A stretch of 64,000 nucleotides of DNA from an uncultured Lachnospiraceae bacterium (GTDB taxonomy: Bacteria > Bacillota > Clostridia > Lachnospirales > Lachnospiraceae), in NCBI GenBank assembly GCA_947626745.1, contig CANQTF010000003.1, positions 1 through 64,000 on the forward strand, in the 5' to 3' direction. Shown here in pieces: positions 17,898 through 26,412 of this stretch. Position 1 is the stretch's first letter; each line of letters begins with the position of its first letter. The notes under the pieces are model-generated. The model had not been told where the DNA came from. It made no database searches and worked only from the letters and a program-made list of their open reading frames with translations. A program made the position numbers and the translations under genes.

Positions 17898-19504
17898 CTC
17901 ATCATCTCCTTAAACTCCAGACACAGCATCGTGATGTCGTCGAACTGAGGGGCGTCGCCCACGAAGGCGTCGATGTCCGCCTTCACCGCCGTCAGAAGTG
18001 CATCCGGCGCGGCGTCCGCGTTCTGATTCAGCACCGCCTCCAGTCTCTCCATGCCGTATAGCTCGTTCTCTGCATTGGTGGCCTCGGTGACGCCGTCCGT
18101 GTACTGAAAGATCGCGTCCCCCGCCTCCATTTGCAAGGATCCCGCGCGGTAGCGGGTCGTCTCCAGGCCCGCCAGCACGAAGCCGGCCCGTATCTTTTCC
18201 GGTGTATATTTTCCCTTCCGGCGGATAAAGGGCATCTCATGGCCGGCATTCACAAAGTCGAAGCGGCCGGTCTCCAGATCCAGAACACCCTCGAAGGCGG
18301 TGATGAACAGCTCCTCGCCGTTACCCTCGCACAGGAGCCTGTTGACCTCCGTGAACACCTCGCCCAGATCGCGGCCCGGCGAGGTATGATCCTTGATAAG
18401 TGTCTTGCCGATGACCATAAACAGGGCCGCGGGCACACCTTTGCCGGACACGTCCGCCATGACGATGGCCAGGTGGGTGTCGTCCACCATGAAGAAGTCG
18501 TAGAAGTCGCCGCCCACCTCTTTGGCGGGATTCATGGAGGCGTAGATGTCCACCTCCGGCCGCTCCGGGAAGGCCGGGAAGATGCAGGGCAGCATGGAAC
18601 TCTGGATATGAGTGGCAATATCCAGCTCCGCGCCGATACGCTCCTTCTCCGCCGTCACCGCCGTCAGATTGTCGATGTAGCGTTTGATCTCCGCCTCCAT
18701 CTTCAAGATCGAGGACGCCAGCACGCCGATCTCGTAGCGGTTTTTTGTCGCTTTCAGGCTCGTCACCGGATTCTCCCCATCGTTGGCAAAACGCTTGGCC
18801 TCGCCGGTGATCTCCGCGATAGGCCGGATCACCTTGCGGTTCAGCCACAACAGATAGACGAGCAGCGTCAGGATCACCATCGTCACCGCAATGGATGCGA
18901 CCCAGCGGACATATGTGCTGCGTGCGCCGTATAGAACAGTCATGGATTTCTCCACGCCGATCACGGCCACCACCCTGCCGGCGGAATCCTGCACCGCCAA
19001 GCCCGCCGTGGTGTGCGCGCCGGACTCCGTATAGGAATACAGATACTTCTCCGCCCGGCCGCCGGTGGTCAGGATGTGCTTCAGGTCGTCCACATACTTG
19101 GGATCCGTGTCTCGGGACACATAGCCGAATTCATAACGGCTAAAGCCCGTGGCCGGATTGACGGAATCATAGATATAAGTGGTCGTCATGTAATCCGTCT
19201 CGTCGATCTTCGCCACGTAGATGAAATTACAGTTACTGCTCACCACCAGCTCGTCCAGACGCGCCAGAATGGCGTCGTACTCCTCATCCGTCCGCCCCGA
19301 CTGCAGATATCCCTCCAGCTTGTCCGGATTCAAATAAGTCAGCGCCGTCTCCGCCACCTCATAGGCGGTATCGTTGTACTGCTGCTCCAGCACATGGGTA
19401 AACTGTTGGTAGCCCGTCACCGCCACGATGACGCTCAGGATCACGATGACCGCCACGATGCTCGCGACCATCACCACCGCCAGTCTTCGATTCTTCTTTT
19501 TCAT
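17894..19504 (-). CDS. Membrane SpoIIE/RsbU-type PP2C phosphatase with extracellular sensor
   Basis: A 536-residue protein with TM1 (about 8-30), an extracytoplasmic Cache-like sensor region (about 31-200), TM2 (about 203-223), a HAMP linker and a coiled coil. A PP2C phosphatase domain occupies about 310-536. Metal-binding Asp residues are visible in GGDFYDFF, MADVSGKG, YTDGVTEA and FDDITMLC. Such RsbU-like enzymes dephosphorylate a STAS protein in response to a signal, the natural partner here being the STAS protein five genes' length upstream in the operon. It overlaps the GH3 gene by 4 nt and the RsbW gene by 4 nt, indicating coupled translation. Confidence 0.92.
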   Translation of the reverse strand: MKKKNRRLAVVMVASIVAVIVILSVIVAVTGYQQFTHVLEQQYNDTAYEVAETALTYLNPDKLEGYLQSGRTDEEYDAILARLDELVVSSNCNFIYVAKIDETDYMTTTYIYDSVNPATGFSRYEFGYVSRDTDPKYVDDLKHILTTGGRAEKYLYSYTESGAHTTAGLAVQDSAGRVVAVIGVEKSMTVLYGARSTYVRWVASIAVTMVILTLLVYLLWLNRKVIRPIAEITGEAKRFANDGENPVTSLKATKNRYEIGVLASSILKMEAEIKRYIDNLTAVTAEKERIGAELDIATHIQSSMLPCIFPAFPERPEVDIYASMNPAKEVGGDFYDFFMVDDTHLAIVMADVSGKGVPAALFMVIGKTLIKDHTSPGRDLGEVFTEVNRLLCEGNGEELFITAFEGVLDLETGRFDFVNAGHEMPFIRRKGKYTPEKIRAGFVLAGLETTRYRAGSLQMEAGDAIFQYTDGVTEATNAENELYGMERLEAVLNQNADAAPDALLTAVKADIDAFVGDAPQFDDITMLCLEFKEMMR

Positions 19505-21171
19505 CTCGCTACCTCTCCATTGAAAAAGTCTTTCTGTTCCTCGGTCTGCAGGATGTGAATGGGTTTATTCTGTTCCATGCGGTATCCCTGCCCCGCCAGA
19601 AAGTCCCGATACGCCGCGAAAGCGCCTTTCTTTAACGGCAGCGCCCGCAGGTCGCCGATCTGCCCCATCTCCCTGGCGCCCCGATAGCTGAAACAGCTGT
19701 TCCGGAGACAGTCGTCCAGCAGCTTGTCCGCGTCCGCCGGCAGCTCGCCCGTCTTTGTCTCCAGATACACCGAATAGAACTGCGTGGAACCACGGAGGTC
19801 CGTGTCAACGCAGTAGCCCTCCAACGAACAACCGCTGAGACGTTCAAACCGCTGCATCGCCTTTTCCAGCTGCCGCATATCCATTTTCTCGTCCGCCACG
19901 TTGAGCACCTGACTCTTCCGGCGGCTCATGCGGATAATCGGCGCCTGCCCGTAGAAGCCCGTCACCTCCACGATATCCCCCATCACGTATCGGTATAGAC
20001 CGGACAGGGTGGTGACGACCAGCTCGTAGCTTTTCCCGATCTCTACCTCCCGAAATGTCAGGGTCCGCTCGCCCGTCTCTCCCTCCGGAAGGAACTCGAA
20101 GAAGCAGGATTCCGGAATCAACACGTAGCGGGCATCGTCCTCTCTCAGCGTGTAGACCGCACCCAAAGTGCTCTCCGATGAAGCGAAGGCATAAAAGTGG
20201 ATCGGCAGATCGCCGATGAACAGCCGCAGCTCGTCCATGTACCCTTGGAAGATGCTTCCGCCCGCCATGCGGATATACCGAAGCTCCGGCCAGATGCGGC
20301 GCACAAGCCCTGCCGCGCCGCTTCCCGCCGCGGCACGCAGCTCCTCCGCCCGCACGGGATCGGGGGCAAGGCGCTCCTTTATGTAGCTTTTCCACGAAGC
20401 GCTGACAGCAAAACAGCCGCTGATCTCTCCGCTGCCCACGTCCTTCACGAAAGCGTCCCAGTGCTCCAGAAGATACCGGAAGATCTGCACCATGCCATGC
20501 ACGAAAACGCCGTGGATCGCAGTGACGTCCCGACAGGCCAGGGCGAAGCGCAGTTTTATGTAGGACATGTTCTCCATTTTCTCCGGAAACATCACTTCTC
20601 TGGGAGAGGTGTATGCGGAAAAGTCGAGCTCGTCTCCGGATTCCAGCCAGCGCATCAGCACGCCGGAGCGCACGCCGTTCATAGTGCCGTCGGGCATGGC
20701 GGTGCGGAAAAACTCCCCTGTCTCAAAAACCTTGCCGAACAGCTTCTCGTCCGGAACGCCGGCCAGCTCTCTTCGGATCACGTCCTGCACCACGTCCAGT
20801 TGGTATATCCGGTGAATCGCCACGTCCCGTCCGGTAATGGGCACATACTTCGGCCGGGAAGTGCTGCCCGCGCTGATGCAGTAAAAGACCGGCTCATCGG
20901 CCGTCAGCAATCCCTTTTCTCCGTCGATCTGGCGCTCTATGAGCGATTCATAGTCGTCATACCGTGAGAGAGGCACCTGCCGTTGGTAGTCCTCCACGGT
21001 GTGCAGATTGGAAAAGCCCCATTTTCTTCCGTATTCCGTCTCGCTGTTGCGCTGTAGCAGCTCCGTTAGGAAACGCTCCTGCACATGGACGGCGTCGCCG
21101 CACACAGCCTCCATCCGCCGGAGTCCCGTTTCTCCTGTCATACGGCCTCCTGTTTCTTTTTCTTCTAACAT
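19501..21171 (-). CDS. GH3-family acyl-acid amido synthetase-like protein (adenylate-forming)
   Basis: A 556-residue member of the GH3 auxin-responsive family (not glycoside hydrolase 3). The ATP motif is SAGSTSRPKYVPIT (about 100-113). The second motif FASSESTLGAVYT and the third, YRYVMGDIVEVTGF followed by AP.IRMSRR, are all present. Plant GH3 enzymes adenylate a small carboxylic acid and join it to an amino acid. Bacterial members are largely uncharacterised. The length matches the family. The gene lies between a MATE exporter and the phosphatase, so the product could be an exported conjugate, which is inference only. Confidence 0.85.
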   Translation of the reverse strand: MLEEKETGGRMTGETGLRRMEAVCGDAVHVQERFLTELLQRNSETEYGRKWGFSNLHTVEDYQRQVPLSRYDDYESLIERQIDGEKGLLTADEPVFYCISAGSTSRPKYVPITGRDVAIHRIYQLDVVQDVIRRELAGVPDEKLFGKVFETGEFFRTAMPDGTMNGVRSGVLMRWLESGDELDFSAYTSPREVMFPEKMENMSYIKLRFALACRDVTAIHGVFVHGMVQIFRYLLEHWDAFVKDVGSGEISGCFAVSASWKSYIKERLAPDPVRAEELRAAAGSGAAGLVRRIWPELRYIRMAGGSIFQGYMDELRLFIGDLPIHFYAFASSESTLGAVYTLREDDARYVLIPESCFFEFLPEGETGERTLTFREVEIGKSYELVVTTLSGLYRYVMGDIVEVTGFYGQAPIIRMSRRKSQVLNVADEKMDMRQLEKAMQRFERLSGCSLEGYCVDTDLRGSTQFYSVYLETKTGELPADADKLLDDCLRNSCFSYRGAREMGQIGDLRALPLKKGAFAAYRDFLAGQGYRMEQNKPIHILQTEEQKDFFNGEVAR

Positions 21172-21184
21172 GCCGCGTCTCTCC

Positions 21185-22933
21185 TCACAACAGGATCAGA
21201 AGGGTATTCATCCCGAATGTGTCCTGATAATCTACCTGCTTTACCAGCTTTTGCAGCATCCGCATGCCCATATAGAGCATGTCGTCATCCTCTTCGCCGC
21301 CGGGATCGAGGGGATTGCACTTTTTCCCGTTATAGCGGATGCGGAGGCCGGTCTCGTCCGGCACAGCATACACCCGGATGTCAAACAGGATCCGCTGAGG
21401 GTCGTTGATGTTCGTGATGAGCGTCATCATCTCCTCCAAGGCCAGGCTCACACGCATCACCTGCTTATCCTCCATCCCGTTTTCCCGACAGAAATCCGTG
21501 ATCTTTTCACTGGCCTCGCAGATCTTCTCATTATCGCTGATCATGGAGAAGTTGACGACCCGTCCCGCCTTTTCCAGCGTCTGATCCATGAGGAAATACC
21601 GGCTGGTCATCTCTCGTCTACGGTGCAGCAGACCGGTGAGCAGATACCACACGCAGACCGTTGACAGCTCCCCCGCCGCAAGGAACAGCCACGGCGTCGC
21701 CCCGAACGCCAGCAGAGCCAGCAGACTCAGCGCCGCAAAGACATAGGACTTGAGGATAATGATCAGGTTAGACAGCCCCGCGTGGCCCGAAACGCTGTAA
21801 TAGGACGATAACACATTGTTCCACAGAGAGGGGATCAGACTGACGGCAAGGCACAGCATGGGAAAGACCATGGGCTGATCCAGCCCGTAGGCCGCAGCGA
21901 TGAGATCCGCCCCCGGCACGATGACCGCGCCGAAGACAAGGCTGTACAGGACGCCTTTTTGTAACTCCAGCCTCAGCAGGATGCCGACGCTCTCGTTATC
22001 CCTCTCGCCCCGGTATACGCCCATCATTGCCGTGCCCGCCTGGGAAACGCCCACCGTCACTGCCTCGGCAAAGGCGCTGATCCCGTTCAACACGGAGAAC
22101 ACCGCCAGCATCATACTGCCGCCGTATTTCTGCAGCAGAGCGTTCACGCACAGAAGCCGCAGCGTCTGAACCAGATTGTTCATCGCGGCCGGACTGCCCG
22201 CCACGGCCAGTTCCCGAAACGCCTCTCTCCCCGGAAGCGCCGGCCCCGGCCCAAAATGAAAGGTCCCGCGGTGAAGGCTTGCGAAGCCAACCAGGCACGC
22301 CGCTGCCGTCGCGATGACGCTGGCCAGCGCCGCGCCGAAAACGCCCATATCGAAGCCGTACAGGAAGACGAGATCCAGCGCCACGTTCCCCGCGCCCATG
22401 ACCGTCATCATCACGGTCACGGTCTTGTTCTTTCCGTCCAGCCGCAGATACCAGAAGGGTACATACAAGAAGATCTTGGGGAACGCGCCCGCCAGCGTGA
22501 CCAGCGCGTAGTCCCTCACCATGGGAAGGATCTCCCGCTCACGGCACAGAAAGGCCGCGATCTCATCGATCAGCCAAACACCGGCGGCTGTCATGACGAC
22601 AGAGGCGATGAGGCAGAGAGTGACCGCATAACGGTAATACAGCGCCGCCTTGTCCCGGTGATTGGCGCCGATCTCCCTGGCGCTGCAGATCGCCGCGCCC
22701 GACACGAAGAAGGAGCCTGCGATGCACAAGGCCAGATAGACCGGCACGCAGAGGTTGATGGCCGCAAGGCCGCCCGCGCCGATCTTCTGACCGACCAAGA
22801 CCCCGTCCGCGATAATATTGACGCAGCCGCTTAAGATCGACAGCATCGCCGGCCACAGCGCCGCACGGTATGTCTTTCCCAGCAGCTTCTCGTTCTGTAT
22901 CAGGATATTCTCGTCTTCCATTGCCGCTGCCAT
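21185..22933 (-). CDS. MATE-family exporter with fused C-terminal RsbW-like domain
   Basis: A 582-residue protein. Residues 1 to about 445 are a twelve-helix MATE/PST transporter, with paired halves and Lys/Asp-rich loops. Residues 449-582 form a soluble domain resembling RsbW-type HATPases: an N-box-like LALEEMMTLITN (EE at 500-501), a G1-like IRYNGKKCNPL, a G2-like MLYMGMRML and a final FGMN strand (573-576). The N-box Asn is replaced by Leu and the Gly-rich box is poor, so ATP binding is doubtful. The domain may instead bind the STAS protein encoded just upstream. The gap to the GH3 gene is 13 nt. Confidence 0.85.
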   Translation of the reverse strand: MAAAMEDENILIQNEKLLGKTYRAALWPAMLSILSGCVNIIADGVLVGQKIGAGGLAAINLCVPVYLALCIAGSFFVSGAAICSAREIGANHRDKAALYYRYAVTLCLIASVVMTAAGVWLIDEIAAFLCREREILPMVRDYALVTLAGAFPKIFLYVPFWYLRLDGKNKTVTVMMTVMGAGNVALDLVFLYGFDMGVFGAALASVIATAAACLVGFASLHRGTFHFGPGPALPGREAFRELAVAGSPAAMNNLVQTLRLLCVNALLQKYGGSMMLAVFSVLNGISAFAEAVTVGVSQAGTAMMGVYRGERDNESVGILLRLELQKGVLYSLVFGAVIVPGADLIAAAYGLDQPMVFPMLCLAVSLIPSLWNNVLSSYYSVSGHAGLSNLIIILKSYVFAALSLLALLAFGATPWLFLAAGELSTVCVWYLLTGLLHRRREMTSRYFLMDQTLEKAGRVVNFSMISDNEKICEASEKITDFCRENGMEDKQVMRVSLALEEMMTLITNINDPQRILFDIRVYAVPDETGLRIRYNGKKCNPLDPGGEEDDDMLYMGMRMLQKLVKQVDYQDTFGMNTLLILL

Positions 22934-22945
22934 GTCCGCTCTTTC

Positions 22946-23242
22946 TTACGCAATGGTCAGAATATCCGCGAAGCCCGTGACCTCAAAGATCTCCATGATC
23001 GTCTCGTTCACGTTTTTGATTACCATGGAGCCCTGCCGATTCATGACCTTCTGGGCGCTCAGCAGCACGCGCAGACCCGCCGAGGACAGGTACTCCAGTC
23101 CTGCGAAGTCCAGCGCCAGTTCCGTGACGCCGTCCATGCTCTGCTTCAGCTCCGCCTCCAGCTGAGGCGCGGTAGCGGTGTCCAGCCGCCCCTCCAAGGC
23201 CATGTCAAGATGGGAACCATTCTGATTTTTCGTGATAGTCAT
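22946..23242 (-). CDS. STAS-domain anti-sigma factor antagonist-like protein
   Basis: A 98-residue single STAS domain of the RsbV/SpoIIAA type. The phospho-site loop reads LEYLSSAGLRVLL, with Ser54 (or Ser53) as the expected phosphorylated residue. It should be phosphorylated by the RsbW-type kinase and dephosphorylated by the RsbU-type enzyme encoded downstream in the same operon. It lies 12 nt ahead of the MATE fusion gene. In textbook systems the STAS protein frees a sigma factor; here no sigma gene is nearby, so its partner may be one of the transporter-borne domains. Confidence 0.92.
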   Translation of the reverse strand: MTITKNQNGSHLDMALEGRLDTATAPQLEAELKQSMDGVTELALDFAGLEYLSSAGLRVLLSAQKVMNRQGSMVIKNVNETIMEIFEVTGFADILTIA

Positions 23243-23275
23243 CGTTTTCTTCCTCCTTATGATTCGTAACAGTTC

Positions 23276-24682
23276 TTAATGCGTCACAAAGAACATGACG
23301 GCAAAGAGCGCCGCAATCACCCATGTGCCCGCTTTTACGTCCCTTGCCTTTCCGTTAAACACGCTGATCAGCACATAAGAGATCACGCCGAAGGCAATGC
23401 CGTAAGAGATATTGTAGGTCATAGGCATCATCGCCAAAGTCAGAAATGCCGGGACCGCCTCCTCTGTTTTCAGCCAGTCTATATTTCTGGCGCAGTTCAT
23501 CATCATGATCCCCACATAGATGAGCGCCGCCGCCGTCGCGCAGCCCGGTATCAGCTTCGCGATCGGACTTAAAAACATGCTGACAAAAAACAATGCCCCC
23601 GTCACCATGGCCGCCAGGCCGGTCTTTCCGCCCTCCGCAATGCCCGTGGAAGCCTCCACATAAGAGCTTACCGTGGACGTGCCGCAGACCGCGCCGCACG
23701 CGGTGGCTATGGCATCCGCCAGCATCGCCTTGTCCATGTTGGGCACTTCTCCCTCTTCGGTCAAAAGATTTCCCCTGGCACAGGCTCCGTACAGGGTGCC
23801 GATCGTATCAAACATATCCACCAGACAGAAGGCGAGCGCGGTCGTTGTGATCAATACGGCAAGCTCCACTCCACTGTGATCGGCCAGATATTGCGAAAAA
23901 TCGAAGCCCTCCGTAAAAACCCTGCCAAACGCCTGAGTGCCAAAATCCCCAAACGCCGCAAACGGGTTAAAATTCAGATCGTCTGTAAAGCCTTGATAAA
24001 ATCCGGGAACCGTAAGGCCAAGAAGATAGTACAGCGCCGTTCCGCCCAGTATGCCCCAGAGCACGGCGCCCTTTACCCGTCTGCATGTCAGGACCGCAAT
24101 TGCGATCAAAATGGACAATGTGACAAGCATCGGCATGATATCCTTCCACGCCACATTGCCGGAGAGAAGGTTGAAGGAGGCGAGGCTGACATAGGTGGAG
24201 GGATCCGCCACCACGATGCCGGAATCCTTCAGCCCGATGAGGGCGATAAACAGCCCGACTCCCGCGGGGATCGAAACCCTTACCGACGTCGGGATCGCCT
24301 CAAATACTTTCTTGCGAAGCCCCGTCACCGTGAGCAGTATAAACAGGATCCCGTCCAGCAGAACGAGCACCAGGGCATTGGCATAGCTCAACCCAAGGCC
24401 AAAACACACCGTATAGACAAAGAAAGCATTGGCGCCCATGGCGGACGCCTGCGCCAGCGGCAGATTCGCCAGCAGTCCGATCAGCACCGTCCCGATACAG
24501 GCGGAAATGGCGGTCGCAATATAGATCGCGTTGTATGGCACCCCCGGAAGCTCCGCAAACATTCCGGCATTGACCATGAGGATATAGGCCATGGTCATAA
24601 AGGTGGTAGTTCCTGCCAGAACTTCCGTTTTCACGGTAGAGCCGGCTTCCCTGACATGAAATAGCTTTTCCAATGATAACAT
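23276..24682 (-). CDS. NCS2-family purine permease (AzgA-like)
   Basis: A 468-residue membrane transporter of the nucleobase:cation symporter-2 family, AzgA-like (adenine, guanine, hypoxanthine) branch. The N-terminus EVLAGTTTFMTMAYILMVNAG and the stretch QASAMGANAFFVYTV are characteristic. TM8-10 motifs include CLVDMFDTIGTLYGACARG and STVSSYVEASTGIAEGGKTG. Together with the 5'-nucleotidase encoded upstream it forms a purine-scavenging pair: the nucleotidase degrades external nucleotides and the permease imports bases. There is no purine riboswitch in the 26-nt gap before it. Confidence 0.92.
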   Translation of the reverse strand: MLSLEKLFHVREAGSTVKTEVLAGTTTFMTMAYILMVNAGMFAELPGVPYNAIYIATAISACIGTVLIGLLANLPLAQASAMGANAFFVYTVCFGLGLSYANALVLVLLDGILFILLTVTGLRKKVFEAIPTSVRVSIPAGVGLFIALIGLKDSGIVVADPSTYVSLASFNLLSGNVAWKDIMPMLVTLSILIAIAVLTCRRVKGAVLWGILGGTALYYLLGLTVPGFYQGFTDDLNFNPFAAFGDFGTQAFGRVFTEGFDFSQYLADHSGVELAVLITTTALAFCLVDMFDTIGTLYGACARGNLLTEEGEVPNMDKAMLADAIATACGAVCGTSTVSSYVEASTGIAEGGKTGLAAMVTGALFFVSMFLSPIAKLIPGCATAAALIYVGIMMMNCARNIDWLKTEEAVPAFLTLAMMPMTYNISYGIAFGVISYVLISVFNGKARDVKAGTWVIAALFAVMFFVTH

Positions 24683-24708
24683 CGATCCTGTCCCTCTTTC
24701 TTTTGCCT

Positions 24709-26391
24709 TTATCTGACTTTGATCCGTTCCTGCGGCAGAGCATACGCATCTCCCACCGTTCCGTTGAGTCCGTCCGTCAGATACGTCATAAGGATCTCAT
24801 AATCCAGCATTCCCTCATCCACCGTCAGCTCGTTGTCCATGAAGATATTCATTCCGTCCCCGCCTTCCTTGATCAGGTAATTGTGGGAGGCCACGGTGTA
24901 TATTTCATCCGGCGCCAACGCCGTATAGCTGCCATCCTCCTGCAGGACCATGACGTCCTTTACTCTCCGTTGCTCCCCGCAGGAGAGGAAATTCCCCTGC
25001 TCATCCGTCTCCACCGTGGATTCCACAGAGGTGTCGATCGTATATTGAAGCCCCGACACCTGCAGAAAGCCGCCGTTTTCACCCACCGCGTTTTCTCCGT
25101 CGTCCGGGCGCGGCAAACAGGCGCGGCTCGCCATCTCCAAGGCGTCCTGTATTTCCTGCCCCGTGGCTTTTGCCACGCAGAGCGTATTGCCGTAGGGATG
25201 CACGCTCAGAATATCCTCATACGTAATTTCTCCGGCGGGGATATCGGCCCGGATGCCGCCGCCGTTCACAAACGCGATATCCGCTCCCGATACGAACCGG
25301 TATGCGTCCGCGCAGAAATCCCCCAGATTGGTCTCCCTGTTCCGTACGAGACGCATGCCGGAATCGGAAGCTGTGGTAAGCGCTGCCTCTGATACGGCGA
25401 CGCTTTTCGTCAGCTCGGCCTCATACTTCGCTTCCATATCTTCTATGCAGTCCGCCATTTCGCTGTCTGCCTCCGGATACGCCCCGATCAACCCTGTCTG
25501 GATGTTCCCGTTGGCGGTGATGGTAAGGCGGCCGATATTGCAAAGCCCCGTGCCCGTGGAGGACAAAAGCACATTCTCCCCATCCGCATTCTTTACCATA
25601 TCACAGGGAATCTCGCTGTGGGAATGGCCGTCCAGCACGGCGTCGATCCCCCTTGTATTCGCAATCAGCTCACGGGAGGTAAACGGCGAGGAGGCCTCAT
25701 CCGTCCCAAGATGAGCAAGAAGCACGACATAATCCGCGCCGTCCCTCGCACAGGCATCCACATTTTCCTGCACGCATCTGTATAATGCCGCCCCGCTTTC
25801 CCCACAGAAATCGTACACATAATTCCCGTTCTCATCACAAAAGTATGCCGGAACGGATTTTACAGTGCTCTCCGGCGTTGACACCCCGATAAAGGCAACC
25901 TTCACCTTGCCATAGGATACGACCTCGTACGGCAGAAGCCGGGAGAGGAACGCCGCCTCACTCTCCCCCGTATAACGGATATTGCAGCCAAGATACCGGG
26001 CGCCGCTTATCTCCATAAGCCGGTCGAGCTGCTCCATCCCATAGTCAAACTCATGATTTCCAAGTACCGCGAAGTCATATCCCGCGCGCTTCATAAGCTC
26101 CGCCGGATATTCTCCCTTGGAGACCGTTCCGATCGCATCCCCCTGCAGGGCATCCCCGCAGTCTACCAGCGCGACATAGGGAGTCTCCTGCTCACACTGC
26201 TTCCTGTACGCCGCAAGACCGGCGTAGCCGATATTGTCATCCACAGCGCAGTGTACATCATTCGTGTATAAGATGATGATGTCGTCCGTGTTTGTCTTAT
26301 CCTTTGCATTGCAGCCGCACAAAAGCAGCACGATCGCAAGCATCACGGCCGGAAAGCTGCGCCGTTTTTTCCCGATTGTCCCGATATGCAT
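24709..26391 (-). CDS. Lipoprotein 5'-nucleotidase / UDP-sugar hydrolase (UshA-like)
   Basis: A 560-residue surface lipoprotein with lipobox LLLCGC near residues 22-27. The calcineurin-like metallophosphatase domain has metal motifs YTNDVHC, DCGDALQGD, GNHEFDYG and DGHSHSE. The C-terminal 5'-nucleotidase domain has NGGGIRADIPAGEITYEDI and HPYGNTL. It hydrolyses nucleotides outside the cell to nucleosides and phosphate. The ATG at 26391 is chosen because GAGG lies just upstream and a proper signal peptide follows; a TTG four codons earlier overlaps the ribosome-binding site. It lies between the ABC transporter gene and the purine permease gene. Confidence 0.92.
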   Translation of the reverse strand: MHIGTIGKKRRSFPAVMLAIVLLLCGCNAKDKTNTDDIIILYTNDVHCAVDDNIGYAGLAAYRKQCEQETPYVALVDCGDALQGDAIGTVSKGEYPAELMKRAGYDFAVLGNHEFDYGMEQLDRLMEISGARYLGCNIRYTGESEAAFLSRLLPYEVVSYGKVKVAFIGVSTPESTVKSVPAYFCDENGNYVYDFCGESGAALYRCVQENVDACARDGADYVVLLAHLGTDEASSPFTSRELIANTRGIDAVLDGHSHSEIPCDMVKNADGENVLLSSTGTGLCNIGRLTITANGNIQTGLIGAYPEADSEMADCIEDMEAKYEAELTKSVAVSEAALTTASDSGMRLVRNRETNLGDFCADAYRFVSGADIAFVNGGGIRADIPAGEITYEDILSVHPYGNTLCVAKATGQEIQDALEMASRACLPRPDDGENAVGENGGFLQVSGLQYTIDTSVESTVETDEQGNFLSCGEQRRVKDVMVLQEDGSYTALAPDEIYTVASHNYLIKEGGDGMNIFMDNELTVDEGMLDYEILMTYLTDGLNGTVGDAYALPQERIKVR

Positions 26392-26412
26392 TCTTTTCCT
26401 CAACCTTTATGA

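Noticed and set aside
24683..24708. A possible purine riboswitch ahead of the purine permease gene
   Set aside because: The gap is only 26 nt and shows no aptamer-like pairing; the gene is internal to an operon.
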